NCBI RefSeq assembly: GCF_000003815.2
Contig: NC_049987.1
Coordinates: 13,370,811-13,434,810, forward strand
Direction: 5' to 3'
From: Branchiostoma floridae
Lineage: Eukaryota > Chordata > Leptocardii > Amphioxiformes > Branchiostomatidae
DNA: 64,000 nucleotides
Shown: in pieces, positions 1 through 15,700 of the stretch
Position numbering within the stretch: position 1 is the stretch's first letter
How the letters are laid out: every line of letters starts with the position of its first letter
Position numbers and translations under genes: made by a program
The notes under the pieces: generated by a model
Told to the model about the DNA's origin: nothing
Databases searched by the model: none
The model's input: the letters and a program-made list of their open reading frames with translations, nothing else

Positions 1-463
1 TGCATATGTACATACAATGTATGCTGAAGAAAAAACAGGAATACAGAATTGGACATAAAGTGGCTCATGTGCTTGGATGTAGACTGGCATTTGCATGTCG
101 GTTACTATTAATCATACAAAAATCTTTTCTTTCCCCATGCAATTCATATGAAGTGCATAGTGTGAAGATGTTTTTGTACATCTTCACTGAAATAGATATT
201 AAGCAATTTGTTATTAGGATTGTGTATAACACAGTTTATGTGAAACACAGGCAGCCACAGCAGTATCAAAGGCCACACTTACAACACAACCCCTTCTTAT
301 ATCTGCTTAGAAGTGGGCATACTAGTATCTCTGTCACACTTTTTCTGTATCTGTATTGATATAACTGCCCCTCAGTGTAGCGCAACAGCTCCGCATGCGT
401 ACGGCATAGCAGCAATAGTATAGTCATAGATGTGACTTGTATAGTTCTGTTTGATATCCCCAG

Positions 464-2207
<1,744 letters not shown>

Positions 2208-2361
2208 TACAAAAGTAACAATTAATGCAGACTGAAAAGCTGCCAAAATAGGCTATAGTTGTATGTTTAACCTCTTAACATTGATGTACCCTGCTATATA
2301 TATTGTGTTGTTTTGGTTTATACAAAGTGGATTTATATCATATTTTGTTGGTGAAAAAAGG

Positions 2362-2679
2362 TTTGAGAAATCCAACACAACATTGCAGTATGAGGCATTG
2401 ATTTAATTGCTATATTTAGTATGGAAATCTGCTTGTGTTTTGCAATATTCACAGGAAATGTCATTGACTATTTGCAGGTTAAATCTTGCTACATGTAATC
2501 ATTGACATTAGGTTCACACATTACATGTGTATGTGTGTCCCCAGCTGCAGGACACACTTCAAGAAATTTATATACCACATATTATTAACCATAATGCAAA
2601 TTTGAAAGCAGATTTCCATATTAGTTATAGGTTGACGCTAAGTTTCTATAATGCAAAATGTTGTTGGATTATCTCAAAC
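2362..2679. repeat. Long foldback (inverted repeat) just 3' of TMEM39
   Basis: The left arm (tttgagaaatccaacacaac, then tatggaaatctgcttgtg) reappears reverse-complemented on the right (aagcagatttccatatta, then gttgttggattatctcaaa). A shorter complementary pair, acatgtaat/attacatgt, sits near the centre. Together they form an imperfect palindrome of about 318 bp starting about 155 bp after the stop codon. It is probably a non-autonomous foldback element and may lie in the 3' UTR. Confidence 0.7.
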
Positions 2680-5600
2680 ATCCTGATATGTTGGTCTAGT
2701 GTGAGACTGTAATCTTTCACAAGACAGATGTTATACATCTACATTTACTCTTATGATGTCCAACAAGTGAATGGCCATAGAAAACGAGTCTGCCTACTTT
2801 CAAGACCCGATATCTTAAAGGTACCAATATTTACAAGAATACTTCAAGAATGATGCCATTAGATGTGCGATACACACACTAAATATTTCAGGTAACGTTA
2901 GTATTTCAGGAGAGCTAAAAGGGAGTATAATATTCAAATCATTTACTAGGGATTGTCTTTACATTTCAAATGTTGAACAGTAGCCATATCAATAATGGTG
3001 CTATCACAATGCATCGCAACCCCATAATCCTTAACACTTAAACTCACCTGTGGAACTGCATTTGTAAGCTGCAATGAACATTTGGTGCTATACTGTACCC
3101 ACCAGTCATTAATTTGTTGACATCCAATATTTATTTTCCTCCTAAAACACACTAGCCATACATGCATGAAAATGTGAGAAATTTTTCATAACCTTCATTT
3201 ATCATTTTGATCCAGTGCATTCTCACCTGTTATACTCTTAAGATATATACATGTAACGTTATATATCTATTAAGTATATATATATTCTCATATCTTTGCT
3301 AGATGAGAGAGGTATAGAATGTGGTATTGCACTGATGCTATCTGTACTTTCAGGTGACTTTTGACATTAATCTACAGACCAATTATGATATTCCATTAGG
3401 AAGTTTACACCTCAACTGGATATAAACTTTGCTCTTCATCCTCTTTAGCCTTCTCCCTAACCCCATAAGCAGTAGGAAATTTGTATCCGAACGACTTCTT
3501 CAATGTGCTAAAGGTTAGGTCATGCTGTTTCCCTCACCATTTCCCAACACTTATCACTAATGGCCAGTGCTCCCATTGAAAGAAAAGACCTTGCGGCTTC
3601 CAACTCAGGCAGTGCTTGGGTATTGATCAAGAATGGTAGGTCAGGAAGGTTGCAGTTGAGCCTCTATGTTGAACTTGATTATACAATACTTGATTCGTAG
3701 TGCGTTCGTAATAGAGGCCACTGGGGTTAACTAATGGACCTGTTGCACTAGGAATTACCTCAAAAGATATCCTTCATCAATAGTGGAATGTTAAAAGGTG
3801 GTGTGATGGGATGACAAGTATGTGCAACGTTCATGTACTGTTACGCTGGGTTTCCATTTTGATTTGTAAGCCTGAGAGGAAATGAGGGTAAAGATCAGTG
3901 AAGGTAGTTCATTGAGGAAGGTCAGAAGTCAGATTTCCTTTTTGCAGTCCTGGTACTTGACTAGGTGTTAGTCTCTTTGTGAAAGGGATAAGGCAGATGA
4001 TTTTGAAAGTAGCTGTAACATGTCAAACTTGATTTTTGTTTGAGTCATGTTCAAGATTGTACACCTTTGTTGAAGAAGGACACAACTGTTAGCCATCTTA
4101 CAAGAGCAACTATCACACTAACTTGCCAATAGTTAGATGTAGGTTGCAACTTTTGGGGTCAAAGCAATGATGCTTTTTTTGCACAGAAAGTAAAAATCCA
4201 ATTTTTGTGGAAAACATTTAGGCTCACATACATACAATACATACAAAATAGAAAAACGTGATACAGTTAAAAGAATCAAGTCATGTGTAATAGCTACTTT
4301 ACAGACCCGCTCCGTCCCTTTAACCTCCGTCATGCTAAGGTGGCCTTACAGTGCCACATTTGTATTTGGTATAGAGATTGCCATTTGCCATATGGAGGTT
4401 AAAGGCCTTACTCCACTTGGCATGTCCAAATGTATGGTATGAAGAAAACATGCTCAGGGGTGAACAAATTGCATGCTGTTCACAGTTCTAGGATGAACTC
4501 CTTTGTGAGAGTCAGCAAGATCTTTGACCTTTCTGTACATTCAAAACAGGAGACAATTGCTGACAAGTCTACTGTACAAGTTGCACCACTATAGCTACAT
4601 GCCAGATGATACTTTTGGCAAATCTCCCAGAAATTGGTTCTCTTCTGCACCTGTTTTCAAAATTCGCTGTGAGGCATCTATGTATGCTTCATTAGCAGCA
4701 AGTCATGCAAACTTGGATCTGATGAAAGTTGCATGGATGTTAAACACTGGGGATGCTGCTTGGTCATTAACTAGGGTTTATAGACGCTGTCTAGGCAATG
4801 AAGTACATAATCAGTGGAAGGCAACTTGCTTTGATTAGTTTAATGGGTCCATTCAACAGACCAACAAATGCCCTATCTCTCTTGAAAACTCACTAAGCAT
4901 AGGAGCTGTGAGATTTAGTATGGTCTATTGGGCACCAAATGTATTTTGCACAAAAAGTTGGAAGATGGAAGTTCATTTGTTTTACTTTGTGCCACACGAA
5001 AACTATGAACAGTGAAATACAGATAGACGGCAATTATGTTTGTGGTGAGGTGATGTACTTTTACAATCAGTGAATGTTTTGTGTCAAATATATCTATGTT
5101 ATGGCAAACCTGGATCTCAAATGATAGATATGTATATCTCCTACATGGGGGTGAGGTTTTACGGACATCTTTTCAAAGGCGTACACGAAGTAATAGATAT
5201 ACAGTAATTTCTACTGCCCCAATGGTAAGATTCCAAGTATGGAAGCTGTTACTCAGAGGGTCTTGCTTCACATTTAGACATTTGTATTGGCTTTTAAGGC
5301 CTGTCGCAGTAATCTATATCCATTGTGATGTCATATTGGTCACCTGATGTATAGGCACTGTTTTGTGGCATGGTGCCATATAGCCACTATCGATGGTCTT
5401 GTGATGAGAAAGCTCCACTGAAGCACCATACAGAAAACCCACCACACCTATTAGCTTACATATACTGTATGATAGTGCTTGGGTTTGGGAACCTTTAGTT
5501 TGTCTCTAACATATAACAACAGGTGGACTAGTTTCGGATTCATGTGGAAGTATAGGCCATACTGTATTGCTAAGAGGAAAGAAGTTTGCTGGACAAATAT

Positions 5601-6490
5601 ACTTAACAAGATCACCTGTATTATAACTATGATATCTTTATTAACGACCAATAAACTATTCCTGTACACATTGTCTTGTTACTCTTATACTGTTACAGAT
5701 ATGTTTTCCAGCAATACAAAATGTAAGTCAAAGTTTTTGCATCTCGGGCAAGAAATGAAGAAACAAGAACATAGTCAAATATACAAAAATCCATTCCTAA
5801 AGCTTATTTTTGGTTTCTCGTACAAAATTGTCCTCACTATACACATAGATCATTATGTTCATAATTTGATTAGAACACCATTGGTATACATAAACGCATG
5901 AACTGTAGGATACAACATACAACAATCATGACTTTTAGATTGAACATTTACAAGAATAACACTCTTACAAACATTTTCCAATTCAACACAACATCATAGA
6001 GGATTATATTAATTATCCATTATCTAGATATTAAGAGATTTACTGGATATGTCTTGAGTACATTTGCATTCATATAATGAAGAAAAAATTAATCCACAAG
6101 ATTAAGCAATAGCATGTTGAGGGTGACATTATCAGAATTCATCCTTGAAACTTGGTTACCCTAAACTATGGTATTTTTCCCTGCAGAAGTCAAGTCATCT
6201 TTGACATTTCATAAAGAAATATATACTATTACCCGTTTTAGTAATTGTAGTAGACTTGTACCCGAAATTTAACATGGAGTCCAACAATACTACTACTCTA
6301 CGTAGTGTTTGGTCATAGAATCAACGGTAAAACACTTTTAAATTGTGTACCTTTATCCAACAGTGATAATGTTTTGTCGTATTATCAGGAATTCTTTCAT
6401 TTTTCAACGGAAAATCCGTGTTGCAGAAATGTAATTCTTTAACTTTTCAAAGGAAAAATTCGTGTTGCAAAAATTCAATTATTTCTTTTT
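2680..6490. other. Intergenic stretch, no gene seen
   Basis: Only short AT-rich open frames occur, none with a recognisable domain or codon pattern. Around 6390-6480 a roughly 50-bp unit (ttttcaacggaaaatccgtg and a variant) is tandemly repeated. I see no exon or RNA gene. Confidence 0.5.
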
Positions 6491-6715
6491 TCAAGCTACT
6501 GCCTCTGCAAGTGTCATGTCTAACTTCTTCACACTAGTACATGTCACGTAATGGACGATGTTTCTGAGGATGACCCAGCATCCCTTGCGGTAAGGTTTAC
6601 AGATGGCGATGTAGAGGAGGGGATTGATGACGCTGTTGAACGTCATCAGACGAGCGGCGATGAAGTCTATATTGTCATCCATCCACACTCCCAGCTGATT
6701 GGTTAGGATCCGAAT
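6491..6715 (-). CDS. TM7 plus C-tail exon, candidate shared terminal exon of receptors A and B
   Basis: 74 codons and a stop, preceded by a clean acceptor (attgccacag). It encodes the end of TM6/ECL3 (IRILTNQLGVWMDD), TM7 with R-x-x-T-x-N-S-V-I-N-P, and a short tail rich in basic residues then ending KLDMTLAEAVA. Its phase-0 acceptor fits the donor of receptor A (15387) and, equally, the donor of receptor B (20454). Confidence 0.85.
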   Translation of the reverse strand: MRILTNQLGVWMDDNIDFIAARLMTFNSVINPLLYIAICKPYRKGCWVILRNIVHYVTCTSVKKLDMTLAEAVA

Positions 6716-9700
6716 CTGTGGCAATGATAAACACAATAGTCTATTATTAGAATATTTATGGCACCAAAATACCACATTTTCTGAAAATGAAATTTGTTTG
6801 GTAAAAATTAGTGCCAGCAACAAATCACCCCACCCCAAATTACAACAAGGAAAGCCTTTCAACTTTCCTCATCGCTTTACCATGTCATTTGTGCAATGCC
6901 AAATAGCAATCACTCATTTGTGCAATGGTATAATACTTGTTTTCCACAAGCATCCTTCCAAGTTCGCACCTAATTGTTAACAGACACGAGAAGTCAGCAT
7001 GTTCCTTGTGTAGCATCATTACAAACTAGAATAACGTGGTGAGTGATGAAGATCACGCTTGTTTCCTACTACTTGCTTCCCACAAGTACCCTTCCAACTT
7101 CGCTCCTTATTGTTAACAGACACGAGAAGCCATCATGTCCTCTCCTATTTTCCATGTGTAGCATGATATTAGCATCATTACAAATGAGAATAAACTGATG
7201 ATTAATGAATATCACGCGACATATCCACATTCGCCCATCGTGTCAACACGGAATTAACACTGGGAGATGCCAGCCTGTGTTTCTAGATAAATCCTCAAGT
7301 ACACATTAAGTTCCACCCATGCGTTCAGCAGCCTTGTGTAGTTAACGGAGTTACCCGACTGATTGATGTCCCCAATTACCGGAATGACGGAGGCGTTGAA
7401 GCGAAGCACACAGATTGATGGCGTTACGTGTAAATCGTGGACAACGTACACTGCAAAGAACTATTACTTTTAATTAGGGCGTTTTGAAATGATATTTCAT
7501 GCATTCAAGTCGTGGACAACGTACAGCGCAAAGAACTATTACTTTTAATTACGGTGTTTTTAAAATGATACATCATGCATTCAAATCGTGGACAACGTAC
7601 AGCGCAAAGAACTATAACTTTTCATTAATGCGTTTTTAAAATGATTTTTCATCCATTCAAATCGTGGACAACGTACTGCGCAAAAGACTATTACTATCAA
7701 TTAGGGCGTTTTGAAATGATATTTCAAGCGGTTCCAGAACTTTTCCACTTGGAAAGTTACAAACGTGGTCTTAACGGCATCCAGAAAGCACAAGGGACAA
7801 GCTAGTTGGCTCTAAGCCCCACGTGCAAGAGGACGGATGAATGTGAGTGTCATATATATAATCAATAAGAATCGTTAATTTAGCAAATCTATCTTGTATC
7901 ATAATTCTGAAGTCTGAACAATTATATAGCGCAAAAACCATGACGATCCTTCAATCCCTTCTTTTTCAAAGTCTCAAACAAAATCGCCCCCTTCTACATG
8001 TATATACAAAAGGCTAATATCTGCTTGGAGATCAGATAGTTATATACTGACAGCTGTGTGTAGAATCAACGACGTCTGCATATCGGTGGCATGTGCCACG
8101 ATGCGAAGAAAATAGGGATGGGTTCTGAAATATTACATTGCCCATAAAGCCGAAAGTTGTGGTGTAAACGAAACAACGTGCATTATCACGTATGCACCGT
8201 CTAACCATGTGTTAAAATACATCATAATTGATCCAGTGATCGTGAGATACAGCTGCGAACAGCCAACATGGACAATTTCAAAACCTCCCGTCAGGAGGTG
8301 ACCATCATTTTACGGAGGTAATTATGTCTTCTTATTTATCAGCACATGGAAATTGAAATACCACCCACATCAGCGGTAGAGCCAAGGCTCAGTAATGTAA
8401 TATATAGGTAGATTGTATCGTGGCTCTGTGCATGCTTTTTATTAGTTCTTATCACATGTCCATAAATGATGATATTAACCTCTGGGTATGGGGTTGAAAT
8501 TTCAATTAGTAACTAAAAACGGCGTAGATTATCTGTACTGGTGAAGGCCTGATATTTCCTGTGATTTTAGCACAGTGCCCACTTAAGTTTCTTGTTTGTG
8601 TTAAAAGTATGCACTCTGAATAATTACCTTGTTATCAACTGTTTGATAGTACATGAGGCACGTAGTATAATGAGTTGGTCGAGGGCAAAACTTCCGCAGC
8701 AAATGTATTTACAATGGTATGCTATAAATATTAAAGTGCATTAGTCCAAGTATTTATGTGCCAGCTTGCAAAACGTACAGCTGCAACAAGTATTCGATTT
8801 TTAAATCTGCATGGGGATGGGTCCTAAGATGAATAGTTCAATTGCAAGTGATCACTACGTCTTCCAGATAGGCTTTTCCTCCTAATAGTGGAGGTAATAC
8901 CACGCTGCCAGACTCTGTTTTGTCTATCTGTCAAAAGCAGGTCTGATTAGACCTGTTACTTGGCATGAGCTGCAGTTTTCCAGTAGATGTACTTGTCTTG
9001 TTTGCTCATACATTTCGCACAGCATTTGTATGGATTATATGAAGCGTTAAATCGGTGATTCAATGATATGTTGGAGACATAAGAGAGCAGGCGGATTTGA
9101 TATCATTGATTGCAATGAGCTAGTACAGATGGGTGTTGGGGAGGGGTGGAATTGAACGATTTTCAAGGTTACAACTAACGTTATAGGGCGATACGTACGT
9201 GGTAAATGCGTTGACATTCGCGCGTAGGAAAAATGCTTTTGATGACATTTAGAAAGAAGTTTAAGTCTGCCATTCATGGTCATTCTTGTACATGTTTTCG
9301 TCGCATTGCGTAGAAATTTTCGTTTGAATCGCAGACTCTGTGACTCTAAGACTAAATGGTCTGATATATTTCAAAAAATGATGCTCGCCTACGGAATGAA
9401 CTTAACAGCATCATAACAGTATAGCATGAATGATAAATAGTGCATGCATCAATCCTTATATCCGTACCATCTACATCAGAGCCCACCAACCTTTCCTCAA
9501 CCGAGACGGGGGCCGATACCGACTGCCAAGCACTTTTGGCCCTTTGCTGACGTCACACTTCTGTTCCGGATGCGTGACGTGGGCTTATTTGGGTCATTTC
9601 AACTTGATAAGGATCAGAGGACTGATTGAAAGCTTGTTGGTAAGCGCTTTATTTTGTGTACGGATTTAAGGTCTAAAAATTGTAACATAACCTATCGCTT

Positions 9701-12700
9701 GGTAGTACTTCTTTAATGAAAACCTTTTATGGAGATCAAACAAAACAGAAGTATGACGGATCTAGTGCAAAAATTCTCTTCAAGAGTTACATAGATAACA
9801 CTGTCTGTGCTTCGTGGATACGTAATTGACTAGCTGTAATTCTTTGTTCAAAGTCATCAGTGTCTTTTCATATCATCTTTATTGCTGATGAGACCGTTGA
9901 TAATATCACCTTAAATCTTGTTCTACAAAAGAGGCGGTCACGAAGTACGTAAAGAAAGGTCTTCTCGCCAAGATATAATTAACTTTATCGCCCTCTCCAA
10001 CCGAGGAAATATTGGAAAACGCCAAAGGAACCAACGAAACGTTAAATTTGCCAGCTGCCCCAGCCGCCTAGTTCTATTTCCTAATCGATATCATTAGACA
10101 GAAATTACAACTGATTACCTAACGATCTTACAATTTGGCATATAGCATAGACTGCTTGAATCATACTTTTGTGGTATCAACATAGAACCATAGAACTGCT
10201 TCCATGCATCTGAAAGAAAACGTTACTTGAGAATTTTGTCACGTTCTAAGAAAGTGTGTTGTTGGTTATTCATTTCTTTTACGATATTGGTCAGTATATA
10301 CTTGAAGAACTTGACATTGACATTTTTATTATAGAATTGTGAATGAGCAAAGTTCATTGGATGGAAATCACAGCATTAAATGAAATCTTTATTGACACGA
10401 CGAAAGTGCAGCGACTTTTGTAAGGTCTATAACAACTAGTTACAGTACAACTGAATAGACATATATGGATTTCTACAGGTATGAATGAATTAACATATTG
10501 GATCTAGCATGTCATTTACACTATTGGTTCTGCGGTATAAGCATTCGTAGATATATTTGCCTACTTGCACACAATAAGGGTTATCGCCTTCCAGAATGTA
10601 GTTGAATGTATATATCGAACAGAGAGTAGCAAAGTCTTTAGAGCAAGCGGAAAGTAATGTGAACAGCTCTGTACGTTTATCATTAAGTGCCCAGTCATCG
10701 TATCTGTCTCCATGCTGTGGTGTTGTTTGTTATTTACACCGAGAAGGTTGCGTTCTGGTTGTGCTATAGTGGACGTGAGTGTGCATAACTCAAGAAGCTA
10801 TTGATGGATCCTCATGATAGTTTTTTTGGTGGGTAAAAAGCGTTTGGGAGACAAAGGTCAAGGTTTATAATGGAACTCCTAGCTGCTTCCTACAGCGCTG
10901 TAGCGGAATACTCGTCTATTCACAGCATGAGTTATGAAACTGTGGGCGCATTTTTCCTGATATTTGGTAGGTGGGTTGGTGTTGCGAATACAAAGTTCAG
11001 GTTCGATAATGGGCCTCCTTGCGGCTTCCTACGGCGTTGCAGCGGATTACCCGTATATTCACAGCATGATTCATGAAGCTGTGGATGCATTTTTCTGATA
11101 TTTGGTAGGTGGGTAGGTGTTGGGAGTACAAAGTTCGGGTTCTATAATGGGCCTCCTAGCGGCTTCCTACGGTAATGTAGTACTCCCTACATGACTTCAG
11201 GGTTTGAGATCTCATGTTCTGGAAGTGGTATGGTCGTGAGGTTTGGGTTGCAAATGGCTCTTGTTATTACAGTCTTACTACAGGGGGTCTTCATGTGAAT
11301 AAATCGCTTACGAATAAATGAATATAGTAAGAATAATAGTGCACTATAGGCTATCAAAACTAGGAAATACCCGGGCCTTTTGACACCTAGATGTCTTCTG
11401 ATAGTTATTGTGTCGGTGATATATTTCTTCATACATCCTTTTAGAAAGTTTACTTCCACACGAGCTACTAATGGCCGTCAACCATAACAATTGTAAATAT
11501 GCCACACAGTCACTCTCCTTTGATCTTCTCCCGGTCAAAGCGGGTTTGGGTCCCTTTTGGGGGCAGCTCATGAGACATAACGGCACATCTGACATGATAA
11601 AACATGTTTTCCGTGAGATCATTCATCCCTGTCACGTCCTCGCCTGTTGCTCTATCCGTTATGGGCTTTATGGCTCGGCTGATAATGCACATCTGGTGTG
11701 GCTGAAAACGGTGTTTCAAAGAGCAGGGCGGAAAGGCTCAACGAAAATCCATACCTACAGCTTGGTCAAGTTTTAAGTTTCTATTACCGGTCTACTTGCG
11801 TCATTAGAAAGTCGATATATTGTTTATGATTTATGTAAGCATTTAGGTTCATGGTTGGTAGGAACATCAATGAAGATCTGGAAGGATATTGATTTTGTCG
11901 TTCGTTTACTATCATATTTTCTGAATTTTGTTATTGTTTATGAATTGTTTATGATTTGTGAAATCATTTAGCCTCATGAGCTGCATCTGAATTTCGGCAG
12001 AAACATCAATGAAAAGCTGGAAGGATCTTGATTTTGTCGTTCGCTTACTATCATATTTTGTTAATTCTTTTTATTGTTCATGATTTGTGTAATCATTTAG
12101 GTTCATGAGCTGCATGGTTGGCATGGAAATCAATGAAAACCTGGAAGGATCTTGATTTTGTTCTTCGTTTACTATGAGGAACTTTACCTATTTTGTGAAA
12201 TTGCTTTTATCGTTCCTTATATATCCATTATGGTGTACGGAATCTCTATTGTTCAGTTTTTTAGGAAACTTGTTCTGGAAGTCCTGATTGTTCTGGGTAC
12301 CTTTACGAGTAAGGATAGTCGCTAGTCGATATTGGCGATATCAAGTATTGGAGTGACCGTAAAGCTAACGAGAACTTTATCCTGGTATTCAAAACCATAA
12401 TGAAATAGAAACTAGTTAAGATCTAAATCCAGCCGCACCGTTTTACTGATAGAAAACTATTGTCAATAACCCATAGATAAGTTAAAAAAGACAGTGGCGG
12501 ATGGATTACGTAGTTAGATATCATCGTTACTCATTTTGAAGTACCAATGTCTTTAAATGAGTTTCGCAACTTATTCGTTTGGTGAAAGCCATGGTTGTAG
12601 CCCAGAATACAAATGACAGTGGGGCTAGATAGAATATAACTATCTCATAAATGAGGCTGAAACTACATTTGATAAAATTACATGAGGTCAAAATAGTGAC

Positions 12701-15700
12701 AAAAGAAACGCAATGGCTTTGAGTTGTTAGACGTTTTGGCACTATATCTTCGTTAGTGAGTGATAGGAAAGAAAAGCACCATGATGAACCAGACTCTTAC
12801 TGCTATGTAAGGTGTCTCAAGTTGCTGAGCAGTACAAAAGGCGCGGCAGGATTGTTACATAGTTGGTCTGTAGAGAGCAATCCTGTCAATGAACAACTCC
12901 AAGCACCTTGTACCACCAGTTACCCTGGGAAATTTCCTGTTATATGCCAATTTCGGTTATTTGTTCGACATGGTCTTCTCTTCGTGAGAGGGATTTCAGG
13001 AACAACGCACAAATGCCCTAAAGTAATAATCTCACATCTGTCTGACGTGGTCTCTCATGGGCAGATGGATGTCAAGAAAAAGACAAGAATACCCCAAGGT
13101 AATAATATCATAAAAATTTGCGTAGGTCAATGACAGAGATGGTGCCTTTCTGTCCTTATGCTTTCACTGCTGTTACGTATCATGCATTCAGGGATAACCT
13201 CTTGGCACATGGTTCGCCCTTATACATATGGTGTGCACGGTTTAAGTCATTGTACCTCATACTACATTGTATTTGTAACGAGGAGCCAGTTGTGTTGGTA
13301 AATATGAGATACAGTTGTTGAAAAGTAATTAAAAAAACAGAAATATGATACAATAGATAAATTATTGTATATTGACGCAAACATTTTAAATCCTGATAGA
13401 CCTTGAACAACGACACAGAACAAAACAGCTTGCTCAGTTCTTGAAATGATAAAGGGGCACTTTCTACATATCTAACGCACGGACCCGCATTGCCACTTGC
13501 AAAACCGACATTCGTTTCCAGTATGTTTGGATGCTAGCCGGTATGTCTGGGTTACGGTAGATGATTTCTTGAGTAATATTTATATAGTCAGTTAACCCGG
13601 AAACGCGTTGTGCACAAGCTCTGGGGGTAATCCCAAGCTTACAGTCGTGTTTACATCCTCCCATTCCCCTGGTGGGTACGGTGGATCCTCTGACTGATGA
13701 CATACACACTAACGTGGACATGTTGCTGATATAGTGTTAACACAAGGCACGTGGTGACTATCTGTTTTTGTTGCCGGGCCGTTGCATCAAATGATTTATC
13801 CTCCTCATGTCATGGCCGAAGCTCTAAGGTTTGGCCATTTTAACACACAAACATTGACATTGCTGGCTGGGTCATGTTGGGAAAGATGTTTTTCGCTTTT
13901 GAATACTAAAATAGAAGTGGCAAAATTCTCGTGTCAACTTAACCGTTATCAATCACTATCATTGCCTATAACAGTATAGGCCAATGACCCCAAGCGAAAG
14001 GAGGACACGCGTGAAGACATGGAAGAACGCAATTACTCAAGCAACTGGATATGACCTTGGTACATGATTAACTACAGTTGCTTGAGTAACTGCTTTCTGG
14101 CGTATCTTATTACCTGGATGTCTAACCTTCATCGACGGATATGGAAGAAGGTACGGGAAAATAATGAAGTTGAGATGGAGTAGGTTAGACGGGAAACAAT
14201 GGAGACAAACGGAACAGGTTACGGGAAAATAATGAAGCTCACGTGGAAAAGAATGGACGAAAAGCACATGGAGCTGACAGAGGTTGTTAAATGTCTTACA
14301 CTTTTACGTAACATCAATCTTATTACGTCAACCTGGAAGGTTTCATAATTCGAAGTCTATTACAAACAGTACTTACACGTACCGTGAATAACTTCATCAG
14401 GTTGGCAATTATTCATATAGTAAGGTTCTTTTAGCACAGCCGCAAGATAACTTACTTCCGANNNNNNNNNNNNNNNNNNNNNNNNNNNNNNNNNNNNNNN
14501 NNNNNNNNNNNNNNNNNNNNNNNNNNNNNNNNNNNNNNNNNNNNNNNNNNNNNNNNNNNNNNNNNNNNNNNNNNNNNNNNNNNNNNNNNNNNNNNNNNNN
14601 NNNNNNNNNNNNNNNNNNNNNNNNNNNNNNNNNNNNNNNNNNNNNNNNNNNNNNNNNNNNNNNNNNNNNNNNNNNNNNNNNNNNNNNNNNNNNNNNNNNN
14701 NNNNNNNNNNNNNNNNNNNNNNNNNNNNNNNNNNNNNNNNNNNNNNNNNNNNNNNNNNNNNNNNNNNNNNNNNNNNNNNNNNNNNNNNNNNNNNNNNNNN
14801 NNNNNNNNNNNNNNNNNNNNNNNNNNNNNNNNNNNNNNNNNNNNNNNNNNNNNNNNNNNNNNNNNNNNNNNNNNNNNNNNNNNNNNNNNNNNNNNNNNNN
14901 NNNNNNNNNNNNNNNNNNNNNNNNNNNNNNNNNNNNNNNNNNNNNNNNNNNNNNNNNNNNNNNNNNNNNNNNNNNNNNNNNNNNNNNNNNNNNNNNNNNN
15001 NNNNNNNNNNNNNNNNNNNNNNNNNNNNNNNNNNNNNNNNNNNNNNNNNNNNNNNNNNNNNNNNNNNNNNNNNNNNCAACGGTGGGAACGACCCTGACCA
15101 TGGTGTCTGACAGACACCGAAACGTCGGAAGTAAGTTATTTTCTGGTTGTGCTAAAAGAACCTTACTATATGAGTACTTACACGTAGTTACCTTTTAGTC
15201 TATACTTTGTTAATGCAAAAACTAGCCAAATATATTGCGATTTGATAAATCAACTTGGGAAAACAGACACGCATAAACAAGAAGATAGCAAACGAGTCGA
15301 TTCTCATATCTAATACACGGTGGAGAACAATCAAAACAAGACAAACGAAATATGGATGTGATGATTTGTTTTCTATAGACTACTCACAGCAAATAGAAGC
15401 CAGCATATGGTGAGTCCAACGGCTACAGACACTGTCAACTTTGTAAACTGCACCTGCATGTGCGATTCCTTGCAACTGTATTCTGTTTCATGGCTCTGGA
15501 TGCTACAAACTGTCTTCACCGACTGCTGACGTATTTTCTTCTTCGGCTGTCTGATTCGCATGGCAACGGCTGAGTTCGCCACCACTATAACAACTAAAGC
15601 AACGACGATGTTCAGGAAACCCAGGTAGACAACGAACCTGCCTTCCGGGCTTCTGTCGCGGAAGTCAAACATACACCAAGTGTTTGGATAGTGGATGACG

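Noticed and set aside
1-447. 117-codon frame at the window start, possible upstream TMEM39 exon
   Set aside because: The sequence does not resemble TMEM39, and the exon acceptor at 463/554 shows the region is intronic.
7254-7451. Minus-strand frame with protein-like text (RFNASVIPVIGDINQSGN), possible extra receptor A exon
   Set aside because: The exons at 15388 and 6715 join in phase and align with prostanoid receptors without any extra residues. The frame also overlaps the first unit of a minisatellite.
11471-11776. 101-codon + strand frame with open antisense frames
   Set aside because: Open on several frames at once, which is a composition effect; no recognisable domain.
14360-15117. 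Three open frames of more than 220 codons on the minus strand
   Set aside because: They are almost entirely N bases of the assembly gap.
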